A program made the translations under genes and the position numbers. Shown one piece after another: positions 9,004-19,105 of a stretch of 64,000 bases of DNA. The notes under the pieces are model-generated. The model did not search any database. It had not been told where the DNA came from and saw only the letters and a program-made list of their open reading frames with translations. Each line of letters begins with the position of its first letter. Position 1 is the first letter of the stretch. This DNA comes from Acinetobacter suaedae (GTDB taxonomy: Bacteria > Pseudomonadota > Gammaproteobacteria > Pseudomonadales > Moraxellaceae), in assembly GCF_008630915.1 (NCBI RefSeq), contig NZ_CP043909.1, positions 62,001 to 126,000 on the forward strand, read 5' to 3'.

Positions 9004-9408
9004 TTAAAAGGCTTCATAAAGAATCTCTTTATGAAGCCTTTTTGTCATGACATAAAAAAATAACGAGAGACCAAAAAGCACAGCTAAAATAATGTTTTTT
9101 ATAAGGGAATCAAAAATATAGGAAGTCATGATCGTGATTGTATTTTCTATTGGATAAGTTACAGGCATTCCATGAAGAATAGGCCTTATGAACATGTGAT
9201 AAGGTGGAAATATCATAAAAAAAACATATAAGAACCATATAAAGGAAATGGTGAAATTCGATTTATTTTTAACTTTTTTTATGTAGAGATAGGTACATGA
9301 AAACAAGATTAGATATGAGAGTGAGGGATCATAAAAAAAAGTTGCAAATGCAGGAAAGAATAATATTAACCAGCTTACATAAGTAAATATTTTGTTTGTA
9401 TTATTCAT
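9004..9408 (-). CDS. AT-rich small membrane protein, unknown
   Basis: An open frame of 134 residues with four likely membrane helices (about 10-27, 30-43, 52-70 and 106-125) and short charged loops. I recognise no family. The coding DNA is much richer in A and T than glmS or yitT on either side. Its last dozen codons are exactly the left and right arms of a 16-bp perfect terminator-like hairpin (9006-9042), and another 13-bp hairpin lies just upstream (9427-9457). It may be an acquired gene; it could also be a fortuitous frame, though the hydrophobic pattern argues for a real protein. Confidence 0.5.
   Translation of the reverse strand: MNNTNKIFTYVSWLILFFPAFATFFYDPSLSYLILFSCTYLYIKKVKNKSNFTISFIWFLYVFFMIFPPYHMFIRPILHGMPVTYPIENTITIMTSYIFDSLIKNIILAVLFGLSLFFYVMTKRLHKEILYEAF
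9006..9043. terminator. Strong hairpin terminator after yitT-like gene
   Basis: A 16-bp perfect stem (9006-9021 with 9027-9042, AAAAGGCTTCATAAAG on the left) and an AATCT loop, with a T-run on the plus strand. It terminates the plus-strand transcript. On the minus strand the same bases encode the last residues of the 9004-9408 ORF. Confidence 0.85.
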
Positions 9409-9426
9409 ATCATTAGAATTTAATTG

Positions 9427-9457
9427 TTGTATGAGAGTAATTTATACTCTCATACAA
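9427..9457. terminator. Hairpin between glmS and the AT-rich ORF
   Basis: A 13-bp perfect stem (TTGTATGAGAGTA with its complement) around an ATTTA loop, 24 bases after the glmS stop on the minus strand. The following T content is modest (TTAAATT), so it may be a weak terminator or an mRNA 3'-end stabiliser for glmU-glmS. Confidence 0.6.
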
Positions 9458-9480
9458 ATAATTGAAATATCTGAATGAAT

Positions 9481-11319
9481 TTACTCTACAGTAACGCTCT
9501 TGGCAAGGTTCCGTGGTTGATCAACATCAGTCCCACGTAAAACCGCAACATGATAAGATAATAATTGCACAGGAATGCTATAAACAATCGGTGCTAACCA
9601 TTCGCAGACTGTTGGAATATGAACAACATGTTGGCGATCTTTAGCATGAATACCGCTGTTTTGATCTGCAAATATAAAGAGCTCACCACCACGTGCTTGA
9701 ACTTCTTCCATATTTGATTTCAATTTATCTAACATGTCATCTTGTGGCGCTAAAATGACCACAGGCATTTCGTTATCTACTAATGCCAATGGACCATGCT
9801 TCAATTCACCTGCTGCATAGCCTTCTGCATGAATATAAGAAATTTCTTTAAGCTTTAAAGCACCTTCTAATGCGATTGGGAAATGTGTGCCACGACCCAA
9901 GAATAGACAGTGATTTTTCTCAACGAATAGCGTAGATAAGCGTAGAATTTCAGTATCGCATTGTAAAGTATCTAAAATGACTTTAGGGCAATGCCACAAT
10001 CCACTGATAATCTCAGTTAATTGTATTTCTGCAATTTGCTGTTTGACTTGACCGATTTTAAGAATCAAAAGCATTAATGCAGCTAACTGTGTGGTAAATG
10101 CTTTGGTTGACGCAACACCGATTTCAGGGCCAGCCAAGGTCAACAAATGATGATCTGTTTCACGTACCATTGATGAGGTTGCAACGTTACAGATGGTCAT
10201 CGTGCTAATGTAAATCTCTTGTGCTTTGGCACGTTTCTGAACCTCACGCAACGCAGCTAAGGTATCCGCAGTTTCACCTGATTGAGAGATACAGATATAT
10301 AGAGTATTCGCTACAATCACAGGGTTGCGATAGCGGAACTCGCTTGCAATCTCAATTTGGCAAGAGACACCGATTAATTGTTCGAACCAATATTTGGCAA
10401 TCATGCCTGCGTGATAACTGGTACCACAAGCAATAATTTGAACTTGCTGGATTTTACTAAAATCCGCATCTGCATGGTTGAGGAAATCCTTGCGTAGCGT
10501 ATTGCCATTGAGCGCTTGGGAAATGGTTTGCTGAATCGCTTCAGGTTGCTCATAGATTTCCTTAAGCATGAAATGCTTATATTCACCTTTTGAGGCATTG
10601 CTTACTGTCGCATCCAATTCCTTCACTGGACGTTCAACAGGTTCGCCATTGACAAACACTTCGATGCTGCTGCGAGTTAAGCGTGCAATATCACCTTCTT
10701 CTAAATACACAAAGCGGTTGGTAACAGGAAGTAATGCCAATTGATCTGAGCTAATAAAGTTTTCACCAATGCCCACACCAATCACTAGAGGTGAACCTTC
10801 ACGTACGGTAATCAATTCATCTGGATGTTCAGTATGAATAATACCAAGTGCATAAGCCCCTTTTAGTTGCGGAACGACTTGTTGAACTGCTTCAAGCAAG
10901 CTATCCGTGTTCTTAAGCGCATCATTAACAAGGTGTGCGACGACCTCAGTATCCGTTTGTGAGGTAAATACATAGCCTTGCGCTTGCAATGTGTCTTTGA
11001 GTTCTTGATAGTTCTCAATAATGCCATTGTGAACGACAGCTACATTGCCTGAAATATGAGGATGAGCATTATTTTCGGTTGGTTTGCCATGTGTTGCCCA
11101 ACGGGTATGTGCAATCCCAATATGACCTGTTAGTTTTTGTTCTGATACGGCTTCATCTAAGTTTGCGACTTTACCTACACGGCGCTCACGTAGAATTTTT
11201 TGATTATTCAGTAATGCGAGACCTGCGGAGTCATAGCCGCGATATTCTAGTCGTTTAAGTCCTTCAATCAGGATATCGGTTACACAACGTTCTGCTACGC
11301 CGCCAACAATACCACACAT
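9481..11319 (-). CDS. glmS: Glutamine-fructose-6-phosphate aminotransferase
   Basis: GlmS makes glucosamine-6-phosphate, the first step to UDP-GlcNAc for peptidoglycan and LPS. 612 residues, typical. The N-terminal Ntn-hydrolase domain begins MCGIVGGV, with Cys2 as the glutaminase nucleophile after Met removal. Two SIS sugar-isomerase domains follow (ISQSGETADT near 350 and LGRGTHFPIALEGALKLKE near 480). The C-terminus ends LAKSVTVE as in the family. It lies 12 bases after glmU, the same pathway, in one operon. Confidence 0.98.
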   Translation of the reverse strand: MCGIVGGVAERCVTDILIEGLKRLEYRGYDSAGLALLNNQKILRERRVGKVANLDEAVSEQKLTGHIGIAHTRWATHGKPTENNAHPHISGNVAVVHNGIIENYQELKDTLQAQGYVFTSQTDTEVVAHLVNDALKNTDSLLEAVQQVVPQLKGAYALGIIHTEHPDELITVREGSPLVIGVGIGENFISSDQLALLPVTNRFVYLEEGDIARLTRSSIEVFVNGEPVERPVKELDATVSNASKGEYKHFMLKEIYEQPEAIQQTISQALNGNTLRKDFLNHADADFSKIQQVQIIACGTSYHAGMIAKYWFEQLIGVSCQIEIASEFRYRNPVIVANTLYICISQSGETADTLAALREVQKRAKAQEIYISTMTICNVATSSMVRETDHHLLTLAGPEIGVASTKAFTTQLAALMLLILKIGQVKQQIAEIQLTEIISGLWHCPKVILDTLQCDTEILRLSTLFVEKNHCLFLGRGTHFPIALEGALKLKEISYIHAEGYAAGELKHGPLALVDNEMPVVILAPQDDMLDKLKSNMEEVQARGGELFIFADQNSGIHAKDRQHVVHIPTVCEWLAPIVYSIPVQLLSYHVAVLRGTDVDQPRNLAKSVTVE

Positions 11320-11331
11320 ATAATTACCCTC

Positions 11332-12696
11332 TTATTTTTTCAGCTTTTGGGGACGTTGATAATTTGCTTTTTCGAACTGTTTTGATCGTTCGACAGCCAA
11401 ACTATGCTCAGTCACATCACGAGTCAGCGTCGAGCCCGCCCCAGTTGTTGCACCTTGACCAATTTTGATCGGTGCAACCAATGAGTTGTTTGTCCCAATA
11501 AAAACATGATCTTCAATAATTGTTCTGTGCTTGTTTGCACCGTCATAATTACAAGTAATGGTACCTGCACCGATATTGCAATCAGCGCCGATATCTGCAT
11601 CACCCAAATAAGTGAAATGGTTGGCTTTAGAGCCTTGACCAATATTTGTGTTTTTGACTTCAACAAAATTGCCAATATGTACTTCGTCAGCTAGGTTTGC
11701 ACCTGGACGTAAGCGAGCAAAAGGACCAATCTGAGTGTTCTCACCTACGACAGCATTTTCGAAAATACTGTATGCTTGAATCTTGGTGCCAGCTGCAATA
11801 CGGGTATTCTTTAAGATACAACCTGCGCCGATCTGTACGTTATCACCCAGTTCACAGTCACCTTCAATAATGACATTGATATCAATCTGCACGTCTTGAC
11901 CGCACTTGAGACTACCACGTAAATCAAAACGATTCGGGTCAATCAAATGCACGCCCTGTTCCATCAGTTCTTTGGCTTGCTGTTGTTGGAATTGACGTTC
12001 CAGAGTCGCCAGTTGGAGGCGGTTATTGACACCATCCACCTCAAATGCGAGTTCTGGTTCAACAGAAGCAACTTCCATACCATCCGCAATCGCCATTGCA
12101 ACAATATCGGTCAGGTAATATTCGCCTTGTGCATTTTCATTCGATAGTTTAGGCAACCACTCATGTAGTTTTGCATTGCTGACACAATAAATGCCGGTAT
12201 TAAATTCTTTAATTTGGCGTTGTGCCTCGCTGGCATCTTTATGTTCAACAATCGCCTGAATTTTACCGTCTTGACGGACGATGCGACCATAGCCTGTTGC
12301 ATCTTCTACAGTAAGTGTCACCAAGCCAATCCCTGTTTGAGTAGATGCATCTAATAATTTTTGTAGGGTATTCGCATGAATACAAGGTACATCACCCGAT
12401 AAAATCAGCGAAATACCGTCTTGTGGTAATACAGGCAGTGTCATTTGAACTGCATGGCCTGTACCCAATTGCTCAGCTTGTTCAACCCATTCAATATGTT
12501 CCTCAGCAAAGCTTTGCTTAACTAACTCTCCGCCATGCCCATAAATGGTAATAATATTTTGAGCATTCAGTTTTTTAGCAGTTTGAATCACATGGCCGAG
12601 TAAGGGGCGACCAGCGAGGGGTTGTAATACTTTTGGTCGTTGTGAACGCATTCGCGTTCCTTTCCCTGCAGCAAGAATAATAACTGTTGTTGACAT
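11332..12696 (-). CDS. glmU: Bifunctional UDP-GlcNAc pyrophosphorylase / GlcN-1-P acetyltransferase
   Basis: GlmU performs the last two steps of UDP-GlcNAc synthesis. From the ATG at 12696 the protein has 454 residues. The N-terminal uridyltransferase has [11 protein letters not shown] at residues 8-18; the C-terminal half is a left-handed beta-helix of hexapeptide repeats, with [22 protein letters not shown] the acetyltransferase block. A short in-frame extension to 12714 exists, but [13 protein letters not shown] is the natural start. First gene of glmU-glmS. Confidence 0.97.
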   Translation of the reverse strand: MSTTVIILAAGKGTRMRSQRPKVLQPLAGRPLLGHVIQTAKKLNAQNIITIYGHGGELVKQSFAEEHIEWVEQAEQLGTGHAVQMTLPVLPQDGISLILSGDVPCIHANTLQKLLDASTQTGIGLVTLTVEDATGYGRIVRQDGKIQAIVEHKDASEAQRQIKEFNTGIYCVSNAKLHEWLPKLSNENAQGEYYLTDIVAMAIADGMEVASVEPELAFEVDGVNNRLQLATLERQFQQQQAKELMEQGVHLIDPNRFDLRGSLKCGQDVQIDINVIIEGDCELGDNVQIGAGCILKNTRIAAGTKIQAYSIFENAVVGENTQIGPFARLRPGANLADEVHIGNFVEVKNTNIGQGSKANHFTYLGDADIGADCNIGAGTITCNYDGANKHRTIIEDHVFIGTNNSLVAPIKIGQGATTGAGSTLTRDVTEHSLAVERSKQFEKANYQRPQKLKK

Positions 12697-12718
12697 GCCT
12701 AACTCTAGTATCAATTGT

Positions 12719-13240
12719 TTAAGTTAAAAAATAAAAATGAATGGTCCAAATACAAAGTGCTGCCCATAATCCTGCGATAATATCATCGAGCATGATCCCC
12801 AAACCACCAGACACTTTTTGATCGGCCCAACTAATTGGAAAGGGTTTCCAGACATCAAAGATACGAAATAATATGAAACCTACAATCACCCATAACCAGT
12901 TCACTTGTTGTAAATAAAGTAAAGGCAGCAGGGTAATGGATTGTCCTGCAAATTCGTCCCAAACAATTCTCCCGTCATCATGGACGTTGAGTACTTTTGC
13001 TGTATGTCCACAAATATAAATACCCATTAAAGACATAAGAATTACAGCCACAATACTTGTGCTGATGCCAAGTTGTAGCCAAATTGGAATAAAAAGTAGG
13101 GCAAATGCAGAACCAAAAGTACCCGGCGCTTTGGGGGCTAAACCAGAGCCAAAACCGACACCGCAGAAAACGATGAAACGATCAAACCAAGTCATTTGGT
13201 TAAAGTGTAAGGGTGGTTTATGCAAAGTGTTGGTATCCAT
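12719..13240 (-). CDS. pgpA: Phosphatidylglycerophosphatase A
   Basis: An inner-membrane phosphatase that makes phosphatidylglycerol from its phosphate. About 173 residues with three or four membrane helices. [16 protein letters not shown] is the PgpA N-terminal signature, and [17 protein letters not shown] the C-terminal one. The start at 13240 ([10 protein letters not shown]) is preferred; the frame is open to 13276. It overlaps the 3' end of thiL by about 20 bases, so translation is probably coupled. Same thiL-pgpA order as in E. coli. Confidence 0.93.
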   Translation of the reverse strand: MDTNTLHKPPLHFNQMTWFDRFIVFCGVGFGSGLAPKAPGTFGSAFALLFIPIWLQLGISTSIVAVILMSLMGIYICGHTAKVLNVHDDGRIVWDEFAGQSITLLPLLYLQQVNWLWVIVGFILFRIFDVWKPFPISWADQKVSGGLGIMLDDIIAGLWAALCIWTIHFYFLT

Positions 13241-14135
13241 GAACATGCAATGGGTATATTTCGCCCATGTACTCAAATAACAATCCAGTTTGTTGGGTAA
13301 TTTCGCCGATTATTGTAAGCGGAACATCAAGAGATTGTCGCAATAGTTTTTCATAGTTTTGCGGTGATATTGTAAAGCATAATTCATAATCATCACCGCC
13401 AGATAGCGCATAATGCCAAGCATTTTGCATTTCAATCAATTTTAGTGATTTATCTATCGGAAGCTGGTTGAGTTGTAATGTCGCACCTTTATTTGATGCT
13501 TTTAGAATATGTCCTAGATCTTGGGCGAGGCCATCTGAAACATCAATCATACTCGATGCTAAACCCTTCAACTGCTGTCCTAATTCACAACGAGGTGTTG
13601 GATAATCCAAACGTTGCTGTAAAGGATGTCCCAAATGTTGTAATCCAAATGCAGCATCTCCAACTTGTCCACTGACACAAATATAGTCACCCACTTGTGC
13701 ACCAGATCGGGTAACGGCTTGTCCCTGTTCAATCCAGCCAAGCGCAGTGACGCTAATCGTGAGTTGTGTGCTTTGGGTAGTATCACCACCAATTAAACTG
13801 ACACCAAACTGATCACAGCAGTCAAATAGCCCTCGACTGAATTCAGCCAACCAGACTTGATCGACGTTCGGTAGGCTAAGTGCTAGTAGGATACTATGCG
13901 GTTTTGCACCCATGGCAGCAAGGTCGGATAAATTAACCGCGACACTTTTCCAGCCAATGGCATGGGCAGACGTATCTAAGGGGAAGTGTCGTCCAGCAAC
14001 TAATGTATCTGTACAGATTACGAGTTGTTGTCCGGAAGGGGGAGTGAGAATGGCTGAGTCATCACCGATTCCTAAACTCACATCTGCATTTGATGGTCGT
14101 TTAAAATATTGATCAATAATGGAAAACTCAGCCAT
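13218..14135 (-). CDS. thiL: Thiamine-monophosphate kinase
   Basis: ThiL phosphorylates thiamine monophosphate to the active cofactor. From the ATG at 14135 it has 305 residues, starting AEFSIIDQYF as usual; an in-frame extension to 14177 is rejected. GIGDDSAIL at about 23-31 and DTLVAGRHFP near 45 are the Mg-ATP binding motifs of the PurM/ThiL fold; SLIGGDTT near 115 and IDVSDGLAQDLGH near 200 complete the set. It is fourth in ribB-ribH-nusB-thiL-pgpA. Confidence 0.96.
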   Translation of the reverse strand: MAEFSIIDQYFKRPSNADVSLGIGDDSAILTPPSGQQLVICTDTLVAGRHFPLDTSAHAIGWKSVAVNLSDLAAMGAKPHSILLALSLPNVDQVWLAEFSRGLFDCCDQFGVSLIGGDTTQSTQLTISVTALGWIEQGQAVTRSGAQVGDYICVSGQVGDAAFGLQHLGHPLQQRLDYPTPRCELGQQLKGLASSMIDVSDGLAQDLGHILKASNKGATLQLNQLPIDKSLKLIEMQNAWHYALSGGDDYELCFTISPQNYEKLLRQSLDVPLTIIGEITQQTGLLFEYMGEIYPLHVHGYQHFA

Positions 14136-14148
14136 AGCACCAAGCCTA

Positions 14149-14598
14149 TTATTTTGCTTGTTGTTTTTCAGCTTCACGAAGCTTCGATGAAAGACGGTCT
14201 AATACACCATTGATATATTTATGACTGTCTGCACCACCAAAGTGTTTTGCTAACTCAATTGCTTCATCAAGTACTACACGGTATGGGATTTCGAGATGAT
14301 CTCTTAATTCATATGCACCGAGTCGTAACGTTGCAAGTTCTACACCATCAAGTGCAGATAGCTCACGGTCAAGTACAGGAATGAGTAACTCATCTAAAGC
14401 TTCATGTTGAGCAACCACTTGAGTGAGCAATTCATGGTAATAGTTAAGGTCAACTTTGTGCATGGCATTTTCTACACGTGTACGTGCTTCAATTTCATGA
14501 ACAGGATTTTGACTCATTTGCCATTCATAAATCCCTTGTACAGCAAAACGACGTGCTTTGCGTTTCGCTGCATAAGCGGCCTGAAGTGTTTGCGACAT
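14149..14598 (-). CDS. nusB: Transcription antitermination factor NusB
   Basis: All-helical RNA-binding protein, 149 residues, acting with NusE (S10) at boxA of rRNA operons. [19 protein letters not shown] near the N-terminus carries the arginine-rich RNA-binding segment, and [30 protein letters not shown] near residues 105-134 is the family signature. It is 3 bases from ribH, in the usual ribH-nusB-thiL order. Confidence 0.96.
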   Translation of the reverse strand: MSQTLQAAYAAKRKARRFAVQGIYEWQMSQNPVHEIEARTRVENAMHKVDLNYYHELLTQVVAQHEALDELLIPVLDRELSALDGVELATLRLGAYELRDHLEIPYRVVLDEAIELAKHFGGADSHKYINGVLDRLSSKLREAEKQQAK

Positions 14599-14601
14599 GC
14601 T

Positions 14602-15072
14602 TTAAATTGCCTTTAATAAGTTAACCATTTCGATTGCAGTCAATGCAGCTTCGCTACCTTTGTTTCCTGCTTTCGTACCAGAACGTTCGATTGCTTGTTC
14701 AATGCTATCAGTTGTTAAGACACCATTGATGACTGGCATTGTGCTTTCAAGTGCAACCACACCTAAACCTTTTGCACATTCGCCTGCAACAAAATCAAAA
14801 TGTGGTGTGCTACCACGGATTACTGCGCCTAAAGCAATGATGGCATCAAATTTATTTGATGCTGCTAATTTTTTTGCAACAATAGGTAGTTCCCATGCAC
14901 CAGGTGCATGAATCACGGTAATTGCATCTTCTGCAACACCATGACGTTTTAAGGTGTCGATTGCACCTTCAAGTAAATGTTCAACCACAAAGCTGTTGAA
15001 ACGACCCACTAAGATCGCATAACGACCTTCGCTTGCGAGATGTAATAAACCTTCAATTCGGCGAATTGCCAT
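14602..15072 (-). CDS. ribH: 6,7-dimethyl-8-ribityllumazine synthase
   Basis: RibH joins the DHBP product of ribB with the pyrimidine intermediate in riboflavin synthesis. 156 residues. [20 protein letters not shown] near the N-terminus, APGAWELP near 55 and [14 protein letters not shown] near 82-95 (with the catalytic His) are the family signatures. Its gene is 11 bases after ribB. Confidence 0.97.
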   Translation of the reverse strand: MAIRRIEGLLHLASEGRYAILVGRFNSFVVEHLLEGAIDTLKRHGVAEDAITVIHAPGAWELPIVAKKLAASNKFDAIIALGAVIRGSTPHFDFVAGECAKGLGVVALESTMPVINGVLTTDSIEQAIERSGTKAGNKGSEAALTAIEMVNLLKAI

Positions 15073-15083
15073 AGCAACCTCGA

Positions 15084-16205
15084 TTATTTTGCTGTGATTT
15101 GATCGGCAGTGATGTATTCCACTACCTCTAGATTAAATCCTGATAAGGCGTTGAAACGCAGTGGAGAACTGAGTAGTTTCATTTTTTCCACACCTAGATC
15201 ACGTAAAATTTGTGCACCTACACCAATGGTTTGATACTGCTGTGATAAAGCAGCATTGGATTTCAATGGTTTTGGTTGATTAAGCTGATGAATCGCATGG
15301 CCCAAATCTTCTAAATGGTCTTGACCAATCCAAACCAGAACGCCGCGTTCACTCGCTGCAATGGTTTTCATAGCAAGATCAAGATTCCACGCTGCTGAAC
15401 CATCTGTTTTTTTGAATTTGAGCAGATCACGGACAGGATTGAAGCCATGCACACGAACCGTGGTCACGCCTTCTTTTGGCTCACCTTTAACCAATGCTAA
15501 ATGGATATCAGGATCGCCAATTTCGCGATATTTATATAAATCGAAAGTGCCGTATTCTGTTTCAATGGTTTCTTGAGATAAACGTTCTACGGTTTGTTCG
15601 TTGGTCATACGATAATGAATAAGATCCGCAATGGTTCCAATCTTTAAACCATGTTTTTCAGCGAAAATTTCCAGATCAGCACGACGTGCCATAGTACCGT
15701 CATCATTGATAATTTCACAAATGACAGAAGCGGGTTCTAGACCTGCAAGACGAGCAAGATCACAGCCTGCTTCGGTGTGTCCTGCACGGTGTAGTACACC
15801 ACCTGGTTGGGCCATTAATGGGAAAATATGCCCAGGTTGTACGATATCACTTGGTTTGGCATGTGCAGCAACCGCGGCATGAATGGTGTGCGCACGTTCA
15901 GCTGCCGAAATACCTGTGCTAATACCCTCGGCTGCTTCAATCGAGAGCGTAAAGTTGGTGGCGTGTTGAGCACCATTTTGATCAACCATCAAAGGGAGAT
16001 TAAGTTGTTTGCAGCGTTCACGACTCAGGGTTAGGCAGACCAAACCACGTGCATGGGTAATCATGAAGTTAATATCTTCAGGACGTACATGCGTAGCAGC
16101 GATAACTAAATCACCTTCATTTTCACGATCTTCATCATCCATCAGGATGACCATTTTGCCTGCACGAATATCTGCGACAAGCTCTTCAACACGACTCAGC
16201 GGCAT
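15084..16205 (-). CDS. ribB: DHBP synthase with degenerate GTP cyclohydrolase II-like domain
   Basis: The N-terminal 200 residues are a complete 3,4-dihydroxy-2-butanone-4-phosphate synthase: [11 protein letters not shown] near 23-33, then ARGLVCLTL, and [16 protein letters not shown] near 143-158. The C-terminal 165 residues align with GTP cyclohydrolase II by length and position, but contain no cysteine at all, so the C-x10-C-x-C zinc site is missing and [12 protein letters not shown] replaces the usual RVHSEC block. The protein is therefore probably a monofunctional RibB fused to a non-catalytic RibA-like domain, the arrangement sometimes called RibBX. Genomes with this form usually have ribA elsewhere. 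First gene of the rib-nusB-thiL-pgpA operon. Confidence 0.92.
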   Translation of the reverse strand: MPLSRVEELVADIRAGKMVILMDDEDRENEGDLVIAATHVRPEDINFMITHARGLVCLTLSRERCKQLNLPLMVDQNGAQHATNFTLSIEAAEGISTGISAAERAHTIHAAVAAHAKPSDIVQPGHIFPLMAQPGGVLHRAGHTEAGCDLARLAGLEPASVICEIINDDGTMARRADLEIFAEKHGLKIGTIADLIHYRMTNEQTVERLSQETIETEYGTFDLYKYREIGDPDIHLALVKGEPKEGVTTVRVHGFNPVRDLLKFKKTDGSAAWNLDLAMKTIAASERGVLVWIGQDHLEDLGHAIHQLNQPKPLKSNAALSQQYQTIGVGAQILRDLGVEKMKLLSSPLRFNALSGFNLEVVEYITADQITAK

Positions 16206-16390
16206 TCGCTTTCACCTTTGATGTTGCCTTTTCAGGCACTAGTATTCGATAAATCTGGCATAGTTTAACGCATTTTAAAAAATTTCGCCTGTGCTTCTTT
16301 ATCAATTCAAAATACGGATGGGTAAGCAATAGATTTTAAGTTTGACGGATAGTATTAATCGTTGAGATTGAACGTCTAATGATCGCAATG

Positions 16391-16425
16391 TAAAAAGCCC
16401 ATGCATCGGGTTGTGATGCATGGGC
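16391..16425 (-). terminator. Terminator after the YtjB/Smp-like gene
   Basis: An 11-bp perfect stem GCCCATGCATC / GATGCATGGGC, followed on the minus strand by TTTTTA. It ends the transcript from 17742 and insulates the rib operon. Confidence 0.88.
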
Positions 16426-16461
16426 ATTCTATAAAGCATAGTATATGAAACGTTTGAGTGA

Positions 16462-17742
16462 TTAAGACTCAGTTGCAGCTTTGGTTTTCTTCCCCATCAG
16501 GATTTCAGTCCGTAGAGTTTGTGCTAAGGTTGCACATTCCTCATTCATCCCATTAATCATAAAAGCATGGCGAGTCATGATATTACTTGGATTTGGCATT
16601 GCCACCAACTCATAACTATTTTGAATGACTTTGAGTTGTTCATGGTTCAAATGCAATGCAGCCTCTTTGGCATGGATATGTTGGGTCAATCGCTTTGCTG
16701 CTTCAACAGCATCTAATTGCATGGCATCAACTGCACTGGCAACAGCTCCTCGTGTTTGTAAAGCAAAACGTTTGTCTTCGCGATAACGTTTATATAAAAC
16801 ATCTGATAATAATTGGAACACGGCACCGACCATCATTAGACATTCGAGGGTTTCAGGTTGTTCAGAGGTCGTCGATAGTGTTGCTCCTTCAGCACTAAAC
16901 TCTTGCACAATATGAATTTTTTTAGAATCAATTTGATAATGTTTGGTTGATAAATCAATACTTTTATCAAGGAATAGTTGACACAGCTTAAAGTAAGGTG
17001 CGGAAACTGATTGATTGACGCTACTAAGTAACTGTTTTGGATCATAGAACTGAATATTTAAAGCCAACGCTTGATCATCAAGTTGAATTGATTCAGATGT
17101 ATTTTTCTCCATACGCGTTTTTGTTGGTGCTTTCGCTTGCTGTTGCGCTTGCGCTTGCGCAACTAAGGTGATGGTATTTTGTTTTTCCAAAGCGAGTGCC
17201 TGAGTCAAACGTTGGATCTCATGTTTGAGATGATTCTCTTGATTAATACGTGTCAAATATTCACTACGTGTTGGACGAGCAATGACTCTGTACGCGATCC
17301 AAATCAGGAAGTGGAGGAACAAAGAAGCAAAAATTGCTAACCATTGAGTTCGTAAGATTTCCCCAATACTTGGTTGAATCAACGTAATTTCAACAGTTCC
17401 TACTTTCTTTTCATTTTGTAGTGCATCACGGACAAATACTTCACCTTGACGTGTTTTTGCCATACCACTAGTTGCAAGCACTTGTTTATTCGCATCTAAA
17501 ATTCGAATTGAAGCAACACTTGGATTGGTCGCGTAACGATTAGCAACCAATGCTAATGAAACTGTATTGGCAGGTTCTAATTCCGCAAGACTGTCGGCCA
17601 CCAGCTGACTGGTCATCAGCTGTCCTTGACTGGCGCGATTTTCATTGAGTTGATGTGTCGTTGCAATCACCAATAAAAAGGTATGCAATGCAAAACTTAC
17701 GATCAGTAGGCTAGCAAATAGCCCTTGGCGAGGCGCATTCAA
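16462..17742 (-). CDS. Two-helix membrane protein, YtjB/Smp-like position beside serB
   Basis: 426 residues. A membrane helix at about 9-29, an extracytoplasmic segment (about 30-133) and a second helix near 134-153 are followed by a coiled coil (about 165-205, very rich in Q and A) and a long cytoplasmic region without recognisable catalytic motifs. The two-helix N-terminal layout and the position, divergent from serB, match E. coli ytjB (smp), whose function is poorly known. There is no ATG in frame near the beginning; TTG at 17742 with a TGGAAG site is the likely start. The cytoplasmic part is much longer than in E. coli Smp, so orthology is an inference. Confidence 0.65.
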   Translation of the reverse strand: MNAPRQGLFASLLIVSFALHTFLLVIATTHQLNENRASQGQLMTSQLVADSLAELEPANTVSLALVANRYATNPSVASIRILDANKQVLATSGMAKTRQGEVFVRDALQNEKKVGTVEITLIQPSIGEILRTQWLAIFASLFLHFLIWIAYRVIARPTRSEYLTRINQENHLKHEIQRLTQALALEKQNTITLVAQAQAQQQAKAPTKTRMEKNTSESIQLDDQALALNIQFYDPKQLLSSVNQSVSAPYFKLCQLFLDKSIDLSTKHYQIDSKKIHIVQEFSAEGATLSTTSEQPETLECLMMVGAVFQLLSDVLYKRYREDKRFALQTRGAVASAVDAMQLDAVEAAKRLTQHIHAKEAALHLNHEQLKVIQNSYELVAMPNPSNIMTRHAFMINGMNEECATLAQTLRTEILMGKKTKAATES

Positions 17743-17828
17743 GTTAAACTTCCAAGGTAAATAGATTTAGGTTTGGTTATGTTATGATTCTTACACACAA
17801 TAGTTGTCGCTCAAACACGAGTCAATTC

Positions 17829-19049
17829 ATGCGAGAAATCATTCTTATATCCTTTCTAGGACCAGATCAACCGAATCAGTTTACTCGATTAATGCAGGTA
17901 CTCTCCGTACATTCTTTGCAAATACTCGATGTTGGCCAGGCTGTTATCCATAATCAACTCACCCTTGGGATCGTTGTGGCATCAGACAATGAGACTGCAA
18001 CGGCATTGGCAATGAAAGAGATTTTAATTTTAGCACATGATATTGGTCTCACTGTGCGATTTAAACCAATCTCCAACGCAGAATATGATCAATGGGTGAG
18101 TGAGGGGGGGCGTACACGTTATATCGTGACTGCGCTTGCGCCAGAATTGACCGCAGAACACCTGCAAGCTGTTACTCGAATTGTATCGAGTCAAGGCTTT
18201 AATATTGAGACGGTTACGCGTTTGTCGGGGCGTTTAGGATTAGATGAAGAAAGCCCATACCCACGTCGGGCTTGTGTGCAATTTGGTTTAAGTGGGCAGA
18301 TGCTCGATGCACAAGCGATGCGTGCTGCTTGTTTAAGCTTGTCAGGTGAATTGAATATTGATGTAGCAGTTCAGGAAGACAATGCCTATCGTCGTAATCG
18401 CCGTTTAGTTTGTTTTGATATGGATTCAACTCTGATCGAACAAGAAGTGATTGATGAACTTGCATTAGAAGCTGGTGTGGGGGCGCAAGTTGCTGAAATT
18501 ACAGAGCGTGCGATGCAAGGTGAACTTGATTTCCAACAAAGTTTCCGTGCACGTGTAGCACTATTAAAAGGTTTAGATGCCTCAGTTTTACCTAAGATCG
18601 CAGAACGATTAACGGTGACCGAAGGGGCAGAACGTTTGATTTCGACTTTAAAAGCACTTGGTTATAGAACTGCAATTTTATCGGGGGGATTCCAGTATTT
18701 TGCAGAATATTTACAAGCTAAACTCGGAATTGATGAGGTACACGCCAATATTTTAGATGTAGAGAATGGTGTGGTGACAGGAGAGGTGAAAGGTGCGATT
18801 GTTGATGGTGCACGTAAAGCTGAATTGTTACGTCAATTGGCAGAAAGAATGGGGATCTCGCTAGAGCAGGCGATGGCTGTGGGCGATGGTGCCAATGATT
18901 TGCCAATGTTATCGATTGCAGGTTTAGGTGTTGCATTCCGAGCGAAACCTTTAGTGCGTCAAAATGCAAATCAAGCAATTTCAAGTGTTGGTTTAGATGG
19001 TGTTCTGTATTTATTAGGTATGCATGATAAAGATTTAAATCGTGCCTAA
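17829..19049 (+). CDS. serB: Phosphoserine phosphatase
   Basis: Last step of serine synthesis. From the ATG at 17829 the protein has 406 residues: two N-terminal ACT-like domains (about 1-85 and 95-180), then a HAD phosphatase with the nucleophile motif DMDSTLIE at 197-204, motif II SGGFQYFAEYL near 290 and GDGANDLPML near 365. A frame extension to 17784 is rejected. Divergent from the YtjB/Smp-like gene. The ACT domains suggest serine feedback. Confidence 0.96.
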   Translation: MREIILISFLGPDQPNQFTRLMQVLSVHSLQILDVGQAVIHNQLTLGIVVASDNETATALAMKEILILAHDIGLTVRFKPISNAEYDQWVSEGGRTRYIVTALAPELTAEHLQAVTRIVSSQGFNIETVTRLSGRLGLDEESPYPRRACVQFGLSGQMLDAQAMRAACLSLSGELNIDVAVQEDNAYRRNRRLVCFDMDSTLIEQEVIDELALEAGVGAQVAEITERAMQGELDFQQSFRARVALLKGLDASVLPKIAERLTVTEGAERLISTLKALGYRTAILSGGFQYFAEYLQAKLGIDEVHANILDVENGVVTGEVKGAIVDGARKAELLRQLAERMGISLEQAMAVGDGANDLPMLSIAGLGVAFRAKPLVRQNANQAISSVGLDGVLYLLGMHDKDLNRA

Positions 19050-19068
19050 AAGATCAATCTATGCTTCA

Positions 19069-19105
19069 ACAAAGCCGCATAAAATTAAGCGGCTTTGTTC
19101 ATTTT
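19069..19105 (+). terminator. serB terminator
   Basis: A 10-bp perfect stem ACAAAGCCGC / GCGGCTTTGT with an AT-rich loop, followed by TCATTTT. The U-run is interrupted by one CA. Confidence 0.75.

Noticed and set aside
16206..16460. FMN riboswitch before the rib operon
   Set aside because: The conserved RFN blocks are not visible between 16206 and 16390; only a terminator is seen.
17138..17165. Tandem CTTGCG repeats
   Set aside because: They encode a Q/A-rich coiled coil; normal coding repetition.
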